Assembly: GCA_910578195.1 (NCBI GenBank)
Contig: CAJTOY010000003.1
Location: 62,001-126,000 of the forward strand
DNA: 64,000 bases
From: an uncultured Christensenella sp.
GTDB lineage: Bacteria; Bacillota; Clostridia; Christensenellales; Borkfalkiaceae
Direction of reading: 5' to 3'
Both the position numbers and the translations under genes were made by a program. Below the pieces are notes generated by a model. The model was given only the letters and a program-made list of their open reading frames with translations, ran no database searches and had not been told where the DNA came from. Shown here piece after piece: positions 14,871-23,819 of the stretch (its first letter is position 1; each line of letters starts with the position of its first letter).

Positions 14871-17516
14871 ATGGCAAAGAAGTATTGCTATCTCTTCACC
14901 GAAGCAGACGCAAGTATGCGCGAGCTTTTGGGCGGCAAGGGCGCGAACCTTGCGGAAATGACCAAAATCGGTCTTCCCGTACCCCAGGGCTTCACGATAT
15001 CTACGGAAGCTTGCACACAGTACTATGAAGACGGTCGCAAAATCAACGACGGTATTCAGAAGGAAATAATGACTTACATCGACAAGATGGAAAAAATCTG
15101 CGGCAAGAAGTTCGGGGATAAGGAAAATCCCTTGCTCGTTTCCGTTCGTTCGGGCGCAAGAGCTTCTATGCCCGGCATGATGGACACCATTTTGAACCTC
15201 GGTCTCAACGAGACGGTTGTAAACACAATCGCCACGAAGTCTGGCAACCCCCGCTGGGCTTGGGACTGTTACAGAAGATTTATCCAGATGTTCTCGGACG
15301 TCGTTATGGAGGTCGGTAAGAAATATTTCGAGAAGCTTATCGACAAAATGAAGGAAGAAAAGGGCGTCGAATACGACGTTGACCTTACTGCGGACGACCT
15401 TAAAAGCCTCGCTTACCAGTTCAAGGCAGAATACAAGGCGCAGCTCGGCAAAGACTTCCCCGACGACCCCAAGGAACAGCTTTTCGAGGCTATCAAAGCC
15501 GTATTCCGTTCGTGGGACAACCCCCGCGCGAACATCTACCGTATGGACCACGACATTCCCTATTCGTGGGGTACTGCCGTAAACGTTCAGATGATGGCGT
15601 TCGGCAACATGGGCGACGACTGCGGCACCGGCGTTGCGTTCACGCGTAACCCCGCAACCGGCGAAAAGGGACTTATGGGCGAATTCCTTATGAACGCGCA
15701 GGGCGAAGACGTCGTTGCGGGCGTTCGTACTCCCATGCCCATTGCAAAAATGGCGGAAGTTCTTCCCGATGTGTACAAGCAGTTCCTGAAAGTCTGCGAC
15801 ACGCTCGAAAAGCACTACCGCGATATGCAGGATATGGAATTCACAATCGAGCAGGGCAAGCTTTATATGCTTCAAACCCGTAACGGCAAGAGAACCGCGG
15901 CGGCTGCAATCAAGATTGCTTGCGACCTTATCGACGAGAAAATGATAAACGAAAAAGAAGCGCTTATGCAGATTGACGCAAAGTCGCTCGATATGCTTTT
16001 ACACCCTCAGTTCGACGCTAAGGCTTTGAAGGAAGCCGACAAGAACAACGTCGTAGGTAAGGGTATCGCGGCTTCCCCCGGCGCGGCTGCGGGCGCAATC
16101 GTATTCACCGCAGAAGACGCTGTTATCGAAGGCAAGAAGGGCAAGAAGGTCGTTCTCGTCCGTCTTGAAACCTCCCCCGAAGATATCGAGGGCATGAAGT
16201 ATGCGCAGGGCATCCTTACCGTCCGCGGCGGACAGACCTCTCACGCGGCAGTTGTTGCGCGCGGTATGGGAACGTGCTGCGTTTCGGGCTGCGGCGACAT
16301 TAAAATGGACGAGGAGAACAAGAAGTTCACTCTTGCGGGCAAAGTATTCAAGGAAGGCGACGGAATTTCCCTCGACGGTTCGACGGGTAACATCTACGAT
16401 TGCCTTATCCCCACCGTTCCCGCAGACCCCAACTCGGGCTACTTCGGCAGAATTATGGAACTTGCCGACAAATATAAGGCGCTCGGCGTAAGAACGAACT
16501 CGGACACCCCCGCGGACGCTAAGCAAGCCGCAGCGTTCGGCGCGCAAGGCATCGGTCTTTGCCGTACCGAGCACATGTTCTTCGACCCCGACAGAATCGG
16601 CGCGTTCAGAGAAATGATTTGCTCGGACACCGTGGAAGAGAGAGAGGCTGCGCTCGCTAAAATCGAGCCCATGCAGCAGAAGGACTTCGAAGGACTTATG
16701 GAAGCGTTGCAGGGTCAGCCCGTAACAATCCGTTTCCTCGACCCCCCTCTTCACGAGTTCGTTCCTAACGACGAGGAAGACATCAAGGCGCTTGCCAAGA
16801 CGCAGAACAAGACCGTCGCGCAGATTAAGCAGATTATCTCCGACCTTCACGAGTTCAACCCCATGATGGGACACCGCGGCTGCCGTCTTACGGTAACCTA
16901 TCCCGAGATTGCCGTTATGCAGACGAAAGCGGTTATCAAGGCGGCCATCAACGTGCAGAAGAAGCACCCCGACTGGAAGGTCGTTCCCGAAATTATGATT
17001 CCCCTTACGGGCGAAATCAAGGAGCTTGCTTACGTTAAAAAGACGGTTGTCAAGACCGCGGACGAAGTTATCAAGGCTTCGGGCGTTGCGCTTCACTACG
17101 AAGTCGGCACTATGATTGAAATTCCCCGCGCGTGCCTTACCGCGGACGAAATGGCTAAGGAAGCCGATTTCTTCTGCTTCGGCACTAACGATTTGACCCA
17201 GATGACCTTCGGTTTCAGCCGTGACGACGCAGGCAAATTCCTGCCTTCGTACTACGCGAACAAGATTTACGAAAGCGACCCGTTCGCGCGTCTCGATACC
17301 ACGGGCGTCGGCAAGCTTATGGATATGGCTGTCAAGCTCGGCAAGGGCGCTAACAAGAAGCTTCACGTCGGCATCTGCGGCGAACACGGCGGCGACCCTT
17401 CGTCAATCGAGTTCTGCCACGCAATCGGACTTAACTACGTTTCTTGCTCGCCTTACCGCGTGCCCATTGCAAGACTTGCGGCCGCTCAGGCAAACATCAA
17501 AAACCCTCGCAAATAA
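14871..17516 (+). CDS. ppdK: Pyruvate, phosphate dikinase
   Basis: PPDK interconverts pyruvate + ATP + Pi and phosphoenolpyruvate + AMP + PPi, often in the glycolytic direction in anaerobes. The 881-residue product has the full family length. It shows the N-terminal nucleotide domain (GGKGANLAEMTKIGLPVPQGFTIST), the swivelling phosphohistidine domain GGQTSHAAVVARGMG with the catalytic His near 457, and the C-terminal PEP-binding barrel with GLCRTEHMFF and the catalytic Cys in CGEHGG near 835. The usual GGMTSH reads GGQTSH here. It is a single-gene unit with its own promoter and terminator; the strong GGAGGA site and highly biased codon use suggest high expression. Confidence 0.95.
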   Translation: MAKKYCYLFTEADASMRELLGGKGANLAEMTKIGLPVPQGFTISTEACTQYYEDGRKINDGIQKEIMTYIDKMEKICGKKFGDKENPLLVSVRSGARASMPGMMDTILNLGLNETVVNTIATKSGNPRWAWDCYRRFIQMFSDVVMEVGKKYFEKLIDKMKEEKGVEYDVDLTADDLKSLAYQFKAEYKAQLGKDFPDDPKEQLFEAIKAVFRSWDNPRANIYRMDHDIPYSWGTAVNVQMMAFGNMGDDCGTGVAFTRNPATGEKGLMGEFLMNAQGEDVVAGVRTPMPIAKMAEVLPDVYKQFLKVCDTLEKHYRDMQDMEFTIEQGKLYMLQTRNGKRTAAAAIKIACDLIDEKMINEKEALMQIDAKSLDMLLHPQFDAKALKEADKNNVVGKGIAASPGAAAGAIVFTAEDAVIEGKKGKKVVLVRLETSPEDIEGMKYAQGILTVRGGQTSHAAVVARGMGTCCVSGCGDIKMDEENKKFTLAGKVFKEGDGISLDGSTGNIYDCLIPTVPADPNSGYFGRIMELADKYKALGVRTNSDTPADAKQAAAFGAQGIGLCRTEHMFFDPDRIGAFREMICSDTVEEREAALAKIEPMQQKDFEGLMEALQGQPVTIRFLDPPLHEFVPNDEEDIKALAKTQNKTVAQIKQIISDLHEFNPMMGHRGCRLTVTYPEIAVMQTKAVIKAAINVQKKHPDWKVVPEIMIPLTGEIKELAYVKKTVVKTADEVIKASGVALHYEVGTMIEIPRACLTADEMAKEADFFCFGTNDLTQMTFGFSRDDAGKFLPSYYANKIYESDPFARLDTTGVGKLMDMAVKLGKGANKKLHVGICGEHGGDPSSIEFCHAIGLNYVSCSPYRVPIARLAAAQANIKNPRK

Positions 17517-17525
17517 TTATAATGA

Positions 17526-17556
17526 ACGGCACCCGAAATTTTCGGGTGCCGTTTTT
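17526..17556 (+). terminator. Terminator of ppdK
   Basis: ACGGCACCCGAA (17526-17537) pairs with TTCGGGTGCCGT (17541-17552), followed by TTTT. Confidence 0.9.
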
Positions 17557-17603
17557 GTCTAATGAAACCACGCGAAATTCGTTGCTGTAAGCGAAGTATT
17601 TAC

Positions 17604-17632
17604 TTGCTTTTGGTGCGATCATAGGATATAAT
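17604..17632 (+). promoter_or_regulatory. Promoter of galT-galK
   Basis: TTGCTT (17604-17609), 17 bp, TATAAT (17627-17632). About 24 bases of leader follow, with GCGGGG as a modest ribosome site before ATG 17663. Confidence 0.7.
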
Positions 17633-17662
17633 TTATTAGTAAATAAACTTGCGGGGTTTTCA

Positions 17663-19027
17663 ATGATAAATTTCGACGAAATAAAAAATTTAATAGAGTA
17701 CGCAAAAAGCAACCTTGAACTGAAAGAGAGGGACGGCGAGCTCAAAGCCAACCGCCTTTTGGAGATTGCCGAAAGCGGGGTTGAGGGCGCGGACTTCGAG
17801 GACGCCGTCTACGGCGAGCTTTCTCTGCTTCCCTCCGAGGTCGACAAGCGTTTTGCCGATATCTGCAAAGCGGAGGGTAGCAAGGCGGCGACCGACTGGC
17901 TGTTCAACTACTGCGTAAACAACAAGTACGTCAAAAAAGCGGTGCTGGACAAAAATCCGCGCTTCGACACGTCGAACGGGCTGACCATAACCATAAACAA
18001 GGCTAAGCCCGAATTCCGCGACCCGAAAAAGGCGGCGAAGGGCAACAGCGTCGACGGCGGTTTTGCGAAGTGCGTAATCTGCCGCGAAAACGAGGGCTTC
18101 GGCACGAGAAACAAGCGCAACCTCCGCACGGTTTCGATAATGCTCGGAATGCGCCCGTGGTTCTGGCAATATTCCCCCTACGGATATTTTCACGAGCACG
18201 GAATTGCGGTAAACTGCGAGCATATTCCTATGCACGTCGACAGAGAGACGCTTGAAAACCTCGTCGATTTTATCGATAAATTCCCGCACTATTTCATAGG
18301 CTGTAACGCTCCGTTGCCGAGAATAGGCGGAAGCGTTTTGGCGCACGACCACTATCAGGGCGGCGGTGAAATTCTGCCCTTGCACAAAGCAAAGGTCAAG
18401 ACCAAAATCAAGGACAACAAATATCCTTATGTTACGGCGGGAATTTTAGATTGGCCGGGCACGGCTATCCGTATAAAAAGCGACAAGCGCAACGAGGTGA
18501 TAGACATCGCCGACAGAATACGCGAGGCGTGGGTAAATTACAGCAACCCCGCGCTCGGCATAATCGCCGAGGATAAGGACGGCGTTCACAACGCGGTAAG
18601 CCCTACGGTCATCAAATCCGTACACGGCTATGAAATGAACGTGATACTCAGAAGCAACATAACCAGCGAAAAATACCCCGACGGAGTATTTCACGCGCAC
18701 CCCGAATTCCATTCGATAAAGAAGGAAAGCATAGGCTTGATTGAAGCGCAGGGCTTGTTCATTCTGCCGGGGCGGCTCGAAGAGGAGCTTGCCGAAGTCG
18801 AGAAATTAATTTCGGCGAAGAAGCCCCTGACCGACGAGTATTCGGCGTTCGGGCTCGTCTACGAAGAGACGAAGGCGCTGTTCGAAAGCGGAAAGTTCAA
18901 GACCGTTCACGCGGCTATGCAGGAGGAGCTCGGCAGCATTTGTTACAGAATATTAGAGAATACTGCCGTATTCAAAAAGGAAGAAGATTTATTGCGGTTT
19001 CTTAAAACAGCGGGGTTCGAGGCATGA
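17663..19027 (+). CDS. galT: UDP-glucose--hexose-1-phosphate uridylyltransferase, class II
   Basis: GalT swaps UMP between UDP-glucose and galactose 1-phosphate in the Leloir pathway. The 454-residue protein belongs to the long Firmicutes type II class, not the about 350-residue Escherichia coli type. Recognisable blocks are CVICRENEGFGTRNKRNLRTV, YGYFHEHGIAVNCEHIPMHV, and the catalytic histidine region AHDHYQGGGEILPLHKA at about residues 227-243. It overlaps galK by 4 bases (ATGA), so the two form an operon. No galE is nearby; UDP-galactose epimerase must be elsewhere. Confidence 0.93.
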   Translation: MINFDEIKNLIEYAKSNLELKERDGELKANRLLEIAESGVEGADFEDAVYGELSLLPSEVDKRFADICKAEGSKAATDWLFNYCVNNKYVKKAVLDKNPRFDTSNGLTITINKAKPEFRDPKKAAKGNSVDGGFAKCVICRENEGFGTRNKRNLRTVSIMLGMRPWFWQYSPYGYFHEHGIAVNCEHIPMHVDRETLENLVDFIDKFPHYFIGCNAPLPRIGGSVLAHDHYQGGGEILPLHKAKVKTKIKDNKYPYVTAGILDWPGTAIRIKSDKRNEVIDIADRIREAWVNYSNPALGIIAEDKDGVHNAVSPTVIKSVHGYEMNVILRSNITSEKYPDGVFHAHPEFHSIKKESIGLIEAQGLFILPGRLEEELAEVEKLISAKKPLTDEYSAFGLVYEETKALFESGKFKTVHAAMQEELGSICYRILENTAVFKKEEDLLRFLKTAGFEA

Positions 19028-20139
19028 AGGAATACGAATACAAAGTATCTGCGGCGGGCAGAATAAACATAATCGGCGAACACATAGACTACTGCGGCGG
19101 CAAGGTTATGCCCGCGGCGCTGTCACTTAAAAACACCGTTTACATACGCCCCAACGGCACGAATAAAATCAATCTGAGCTGGACGACCCTGCCCGACAAG
19201 GTGACGCTGGAAATCGATAAACTCGACAGCTACAAGGGACTTAAATACGGCAACTATCAGGCGGGCGCCGCGCTAATGTGGCAGAGGGCGGGGCATAAAA
19301 TTATCGGGTGCGATATGCTTCACGACTGTACCGTGCCCTTCGGCTCGGGACTTTCGAGCTCGGCGGCGATAGAGGTCAGCACGATTGCCGCGCTTGCGAC
19401 GATCGCAGGCGAGCCCTTGGATAAGGTCGATATCGCCTTGAAATCCCAGCAAGCCGAAAGGGAGTATACGGGCGTAAACTGCGGCATTATGGACCAGTAC
19501 GCTTCGGCGTGCGGCAAAAAGAACAGCGTAATGCTGCTCGCCTGCAACACGCTCGACTGCGAATATCTGCCCTTGAATATGGGCGACTATTCGCTTGTAA
19601 TCACCAACTGCAAAAAACCGCACAGCCTCGTCGAAAGCAAGTACAACGAGAGGCGCGCGGAGACCGAAACGGCTTTGGAGCTGTTGCAAAAACACATCGA
19701 TATAAAGTGTCTCGCCGATTTGAGCCTTTCTCGATTCGAGAAATATTCGGGCATGTTTTCCGAGCCCGTCAAAAAGCGCGTCGAGCACGTCGTGACCGAG
19801 TGCGAAAGGGTGCGGGCGGCGACGCTTGCGCTCAAAGCGGGCGATATGGTAAAGCTGGGCAAGCTTTTAAACGCTTCGCACAAGTCTTTGAAGGAGCTTT
19901 ACGAGGTGACGGGCTTCGAGCCCGACGCGCTTGCCGAAGCCGCGCAAAGCCAGACTTGCTGTCTCGGCTCGCGCCTTATAGGCGGCGGGTTCGGCGGCTG
20001 CACCATTTCGATAGTCAAATCGGACTGCGTGGACGAGTTCAAAGAGGCGACCTACAACGCCTACCTTAAAGCCACGGGCTACAAAGCCGAATTCTACTCC
20101 TCCGACATATCAGACGGAATTACAGTTGAAAAATTATAA
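19024..20139 (+). CDS. galK: Galactokinase
   Basis: Phosphorylates galactose at C1 with ATP, supplying the substrate of GalT. The 371-residue GHMP kinase has motif 1 GRINIIGEHIDYCGG near the N-terminus, the ATP-binding motif 2 VPFGSGLSSSAAIEV at about residue 103, and motif 3 GGGFGGCTISI at about 320. GIMDQYASACG carries the catalytic Asp. Its start overlaps the galT stop. A short hairpin CGCTTT-ACC-AAAGCG follows the stop. Confidence 0.94.
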   Translation: MKEYEYKVSAAGRINIIGEHIDYCGGKVMPAALSLKNTVYIRPNGTNKINLSWTTLPDKVTLEIDKLDSYKGLKYGNYQAGAALMWQRAGHKIIGCDMLHDCTVPFGSGLSSSAAIEVSTIAALATIAGEPLDKVDIALKSQQAEREYTGVNCGIMDQYASACGKKNSVMLLACNTLDCEYLPLNMGDYSLVITNCKKPHSLVESKYNERRAETETALELLQKHIDIKCLADLSLSRFEKYSGMFSEPVKKRVEHVVTECERVRAATLALKAGDMVKLGKLLNASHKSLKELYEVTGFEPDALAEAAQSQTCCLGSRLIGGGFGGCTISIVKSDCVDEFKEATYNAYLKATGYKAEFYSSDISDGITVEKL

Positions 20140-20150
20140 GAAACAGCTCG

Positions 20151-20165
20151 CGCTTTACCAAAGCG
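20151..20165 (+). terminator. Weak hairpin after galK
   Basis: CGCTTT (20151-20156), loop ACC, AAAGCG (20160-20165). There is no T-run, so it may only be a partial terminator before the next gene. Confidence 0.35.
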
Positions 20166-20193
20166 ATAAACAGTAATTCAGCGTAAGGATACT

Positions 20194-20958
20194 ATGAACG
20201 ATAGCGAATATAATGAAACAATAAAATCCGATGTTTTGAACTTCGGTAATAGAATTGTAAACTGTTGGGCGTACCGAATTGATAACGGATATGTCATTAT
20301 AGATACAGGCTATGAAAATAGTTATAGGAATTTCAAAAAGAAACTGAAAGCAAATAATATTAAAATCAATCAAATTAAATATTGCTTTATGACACACGCA
20401 CACGACGACCACGCCGGATTTATAAATCAGCTTTTGTTCGATAATCAAGAAGTGAAAGTCATTATGAGCGATAAAGGGATTGACACTTTACGCAAAGGGC
20501 AAAACTCTTTTGTCGGCGGTTGTACAAGTAAACTTGCACTTGCATTTTGCAATGTGATGAAGTTGTTCGGGAAGGGACAGCACAAATTTCCGCCTATAAA
20601 AGCCGAATATGAAAGTAGGCTAATCATTATATCAAATGACAATAGGGCTTATTTGGAACAAGAGTTAAACGGCAAAATCGTAGAAACAGCAGGACATACT
20701 TCTGATTCTATTTCGTTGCTTTTGAATAATGGCTATCTGTTTTGCGGTGATGCGGCAATGAACGGATTTCCAAGCAAACACAACATAACGATTTGGGCGG
20801 AAGATAAGGTAGCATTTTTGCAGTCGTGGCAAAAGATTATTAGATTACAGCCTACCAAAATTTTTTCGGGACACGGAAAACCGTTTGATGTTCAAAGTCT
20901 AAAAAGAAATATCGGATTTGTCGAAAACATAAAATTGCACGCTCTAAAACCAATTTAG
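20194..20958 (+). CDS. MBL-fold metallo-hydrolase
   Basis: A 254-residue metallo-beta-lactamase fold protein with all metal-binding motifs: THAHDDHAG at about residues 67-75 (HxHxDH), GHTSDSI with the third His, GDAAMN with the bridging Asp, and SGHGKP at the end. The substrate cannot be told from sequence. Codon use is far more AT-rich than galK before it or the ZIP gene after it, so it was probably acquired. AAGGAT before ATG 20194 is the ribosome site. It ends at a strong hairpin terminator like the one near 38017. Confidence 0.85.
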   Translation: MNDSEYNETIKSDVLNFGNRIVNCWAYRIDNGYVIIDTGYENSYRNFKKKLKANNIKINQIKYCFMTHAHDDHAGFINQLLFDNQEVKVIMSDKGIDTLRKGQNSFVGGCTSKLALAFCNVMKLFGKGQHKFPPIKAEYESRLIIISNDNRAYLEQELNGKIVETAGHTSDSISLLLNNGYLFCGDAAMNGFPSKHNITIWAEDKVAFLQSWQKIIRLQPTKIFSGHGKPFDVQSLKRNIGFVENIKLHALKPI

Positions 20959-20979
20959 TTTACTTAATTACAAGCAAAA

Positions 20980-21010
20980 AGAACTCTCGAACAAATTGTT
21001 TGAGAGTTCT
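20980..21010. terminator. Terminator between MBL gene and ZIP transporter
   Basis: AGAACTCTC (20980-20988) pairs with GAGAGTTCT (21002-21010), with inner AACAA/TTGTT pairs. It lies between convergent genes and resembles the hairpin at 38017-38050 (CTCTCGAAC ... GTTCGAGAG). Confidence 0.75.
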
Positions 21011-21041
21011 CTGTCTGTGTGCTATTCAGCGCGGGCTGTTT

Positions 21042-21902
21042 TTAAAACAATACAAGCAGGAAGCCGACGAGCAGCCCCGCGAACACCGAAAGCGCGGGCA
21101 GCTTGCTTTTCCACATTAATATAGCTTCGGGCAGAAGCTCGCCGAACACAACGTACAGCATCGCCCCGCTCGCAAACCCGAGTGAGATTACGAGCATTAC
21201 TTCGTTTATTCCGCCGAGCACGAACCCCAAAAGAGCGCCGAGTACGGTGGGCACGCCGCTCAGCGCGGTCAATGACACGGCTTTGACCTTTTTCATGCCG
21301 CCCGAAACGAGGGGCACCGAAACCGCCATACCCTCGGGGATATTGTGCAGACCGATTACAATCGCCATAATAAACCCGCTGCCCGAAAACAGATTTGCCG
21401 TGACGTCGGGTTCGAGCGCGTACGAAGCGCCGATTACCATGCCCTCGGGCAGATTGTGCAGCGCGATTGCGGTAAGCATTACGAGCCCCGCGACGAACAA
21501 ATTAGTGTTCGTTTTCTTATGCGTCTGGAAGTGGTCGGCATGGATAAGCTCGTCCAAATCGTCGGCGGTGGAGGGGTGGTTTTCGTCTATGTGCTTAACC
21601 TCGTGGTTTGTGCGCTTGTCGATAACGAAATTCAAAAGATACACGACGGCATAGCCCGCGGCGACCGCCGCGACAACGATAATGGGAGTATAGGAGGGAA
21701 GTGTGCCCTCCTTCATCATTTCGACGGGCTCGCTCATGAGGTCGAAGCAGACGACGGCGAGCATTATGCCCGCGGCGAACGAAAGCAAAAGGCTGACTAT
21801 CTTGTTGGAGTCGCGGCGCAGAACAACGCCGATAAGTCCGCCGATGCCCGTGCCCAGCACGCCCGATATAAAGGTTATTACGATTATTGCCAGATATTCC
21901 AT
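21042..21902 (-). CDS. ZIP family divalent metal transporter
   Basis: A 286-residue membrane protein with about eight hydrophobic segments. The two ZIP signature helices carry ALHNLPEGMVIGASYAL and GLHNIPEGMAVSVPLVSGG (HNxPEG metal-binding motifs), separated as in ZupT-type zinc/iron importers. A histidine-containing loop (TNHEVKHIDENHPS ... HADHFQTHKK) lies before them, as is common in the family. It is divergent from the HAD gene. Its TATAAT ends 7 bases before the ATG, so the mRNA is probably leaderless. Confidence 0.9.
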   Translation of the reverse strand: MEYLAIIVITFISGVLGTGIGGLIGVVLRRDSNKIVSLLLSFAAGIMLAVVCFDLMSEPVEMMKEGTLPSYTPIIVVAAVAAGYAVVYLLNFVIDKRTNHEVKHIDENHPSTADDLDELIHADHFQTHKKTNTNLFVAGLVMLTAIALHNLPEGMVIGASYALEPDVTANLFSGSGFIMAIVIGLHNIPEGMAVSVPLVSGGMKKVKAVSLTALSGVPTVLGALLGFVLGGINEVMLVISLGFASGAMLYVVFGELLPEAILMWKSKLPALSVFAGLLVGFLLVLF

Positions 21903-21909
21903 AGCGTTT

Positions 21910-21985
21910 ATTATAACACACTCGCGCGCTTCAAATCAAATAATTTAAAAAAAGATTTGATTTTTATTGAGCCTGATTATATAAT
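21910..21985. promoter_or_regulatory. Back-to-back leaderless promoters for the ZIP and HAD genes
   Basis: Minus strand: TTGATT (21934-21939), 18 bp, TATAAT (21910-21915), ATG 7 bases later. Plus strand: TTGATT (21957-21962), 17 bp, TATAAT (21980-21985), ATG 9 bases later. The two -35 boxes lie in an inverted repeat AAATCAAAT / ATTTGATTT. Neither start has a ribosome binding site. Confidence 0.7.
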
Positions 21986-21994
21986 AAATCCGCA

Positions 21995-22660
21995 ATGAAT
22001 TACTTGTTCGATTTATACGGCACTTTAATAGATATCCGTACCGACGAGAAAAGCGGAGCGTTCTGGAAAAAAATTTCCGCAATGTGCAACGGTAAGCCCG
22101 TGAAAGAAAGATACGCCGTGCTGTGCGCGGCGCAGGCTTTGCCCGAGGGCGGCGAAATAGACCTTTTAACCGTAATGCAAAAAATAACCGAGGAGTTCGG
22201 TTGCGCGTATTCTGCGGCGGAATTCGCGGAAAAATTCCGCGAAGCGTCGATAAAAAAACTCCGCCTCTTCGACGGCACGAACGAGCTTCTTGCAACTATC
22301 CGCCGTACGGGCGGGAAGCTGTATCTTCTTTCGAACGCGCAGGCGTGCTTTACCTACGGCGAGCTTGAAAAGCTTGACCTTGCCGACAAATTCGACGGAA
22401 TTATGCTGTCGTCGGAAATCGGTTTCAAAAAGCCCTCGAAAAAATTCTTCGACATTGCGTTTGAAAAGTTCGGGCTGTCGCCGAAAGAGTGCGTATATAT
22501 CGGCAACGATTTGCGCGACGACGTCGAAGGTGCAAGGCGGGCCGGCATGCGCAGCATATATATCCCCACCGCGCAGTCGGGAAGGTACCCCGAAAAAATC
22601 GAGCCCGACGTTAGAGTTAAAAACCACAAAGAATTAATAAAACTTTTAAGCGCCCGCTGA
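21995..22660 (+). CDS. HAD-family phosphatase
   Basis: A 221-residue haloacid dehalogenase-superfamily hydrolase: motif I DLYGT at residues 6-10 (the usual DxDGT has Tyr in place of the second Asp), motif II LLSNAQ, motif III Lys in GFKKPSKKFF, and motif IV GNDLRDDVEGARRAGM. The helical cap between motifs I and II fits subfamily I. The missing second Asp of motif I, normally the general acid, makes phosphatase activity less certain. No ribosome site is present. Its stop codon lies at the loop of the terminator shared with the LacI gene. Confidence 0.85.
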   Translation: MNYLFDLYGTLIDIRTDEKSGAFWKKISAMCNGKPVKERYAVLCAAQALPEGGEIDLLTVMQKITEEFGCAYSAAEFAEKFREASIKKLRLFDGTNELLATIRRTGGKLYLLSNAQACFTYGELEKLDLADKFDGIMLSSEIGFKKPSKKFFDIAFEKFGLSPKECVYIGNDLRDDVEGARRAGMRSIYIPTAQSGRYPEKIEPDVRVKNHKELIKLLSAR

Positions 22661-22675
22661 AAGCGGGCGCTTTAT
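22648..22675. terminator. Bidirectional terminator
   Basis: AAGCGCCCGCT (22648-22658) pairs with AGCGGGCGCTT (22662-22672). The HAD stop codon TGA begins at the last base of the 5' arm and fills most of the 3-base loop. It serves the HAD gene and the convergent LacI gene. Confidence 0.85.
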
Positions 22676-23649
22676 TAATTATGTTTTGCGGTGCTTTCGC
22701 GCACTATGAGCGAGTGATTTACGAACGTGCGCTGGGCGGGGTGTCCTTTAATTAGATAGTCGAGCATGCGGTAGGCGGTTTCGCCCGTCGTCTCGAAGTC
22801 CTGCTTTATGGACGTGAGCGCGGCGCTGTCCGGCTCGGGATTTTCGATGCCGTCGTAGCCTATTACCGAGAAGTCCTCGGGAAGCTTTTTTCCCGCTTCC
22901 TTCATTCTGGCGATAAGTCCTTGCGCCATTATGTCGGACGCGCAAACGACCGCTGTAAATTGCTTGTCGTTGGAAAGATAGTATTCGGCGGCGCGCACGC
23001 CCGATTCATAGCTGTAATCGCCGAAGAAAGTTATGTCGTAGCGGTATTGAATACTGTTTTTCGCAAGCCCCAAAATATACCCCGCAAGCCGCTCGGAACC
23101 GACGAGCGATTCCAGCTCGCCGCCCAAAAACGCGATGTCGCGGTGCCCGAGCGAAACGAGGTAGTCCACGGCTTCCTGCACGGCGTGGATATTGTCGCTT
23201 CCGACGCTGGAAATCAGCGGCTGTCCGCCGATATAGTTGTCTACGAGCACGAGCGGAAATTTTGTTCCCTTCAATTGGCTATAAACAGGGGAGAAGAAGT
23301 TTATGTCCAAAAGCAGCGCTCCGAAAAAGCGGTTGTTGGCAAGGTACTCGTTCAAATCGAAACCGTCGTCGGTTTCAAGCTCGGTTACAATATACCTGTC
23401 GGCTTCGGCGGCGGCGCAAAACGCTTTCGAAATTTTGGAAAGCTGGTCGCTTCTGTGCGGGTTGCGCCCCCACAGCACGGCAAGCCGTCCGCGCTTGGTT
23501 ACCGATTTACGCGAATGGTAGCCCACCGATTCCGCATATTCGCAAATCGCTTTTTTTGTTTCCGCGGCAATGTCGGAGGAATCGTTCAGCGCCTTCGAAA
23601 TCGTCGCCATTGACAGATTAAGTTCTTTCGCAAGGTCTTTCAATGTCAT
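22675..23649 (-). CDS. LacI-family regulator, likely of the maltodextrin locus
   Basis: A 324-residue LacI/GalR repressor: HTH MTLKDLAKELNLSMATISKALN at the extreme N-terminus, hinge helix region around residues 45-60, then a periplasmic-binding-like sensor domain (LPEDFSVIGYDGI near the end). It is divergent from malQ and the alpha-glucan genes, which suggests it is the maltose or maltodextrin regulator (MalR-like). That is inference: I found no matching operator pair in the malQ and malE promoter regions. The promoter ends 11 bases before the ATG and there is no ribosome site. Confidence 0.88.
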   Translation of the reverse strand: MTLKDLAKELNLSMATISKALNDSSDIAAETKKAICEYAESVGYHSRKSVTKRGRLAVLWGRNPHRSDQLSKISKAFCAAAEADRYIVTELETDDGFDLNEYLANNRFFGALLLDINFFSPVYSQLKGTKFPLVLVDNYIGGQPLISSVGSDNIHAVQEAVDYLVSLGHRDIAFLGGELESLVGSERLAGYILGLAKNSIQYRYDITFFGDYSYESGVRAAEYYLSNDKQFTAVVCASDIMAQGLIARMKEAGKKLPEDFSVIGYDGIENPEPDSAALTSIKQDFETTGETAYRMLDYLIKGHPAQRTFVNHSLIVRESTAKHN

Positions 23650-23660
23650 AATTTATAATG

Positions 23661-23689
23661 AGTATACCAAAATTCTTACTATCCGTCAA
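23661..23689 (-). promoter_or_regulatory. Promoter of the LacI-family gene
   Basis: On the minus strand TTGACG (23684-23689), 17 bp, TATACT (23661-23666). The expected start point leaves a leader of only about 4 bases before the ATG at 23649. Confidence 0.7.
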
Positions 23690-23760
23690 GACATTTTTTT
23701 CGAAAAAAGAAAGTATTTCAAAAAAATAGAAATTTAATCACATTTTTTGCAATAAAATAC

Positions 23761-23789
23761 TTGCAAATGCTATCAGCGTATGATAGAAT
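23761..23789 (+). promoter_or_regulatory. Promoter of malQ
   Basis: TTGCAA (23761-23766), 17 bp, TAGAAT (23784-23789). A second TTGCAA at 23747-23752 makes a direct repeat that could belong to a regulator site, but this is weak. Confidence 0.6.
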
Positions 23790-23819
23790 ATGTCCGATTA
23801 AAAATCCGTGAGGTGTATT

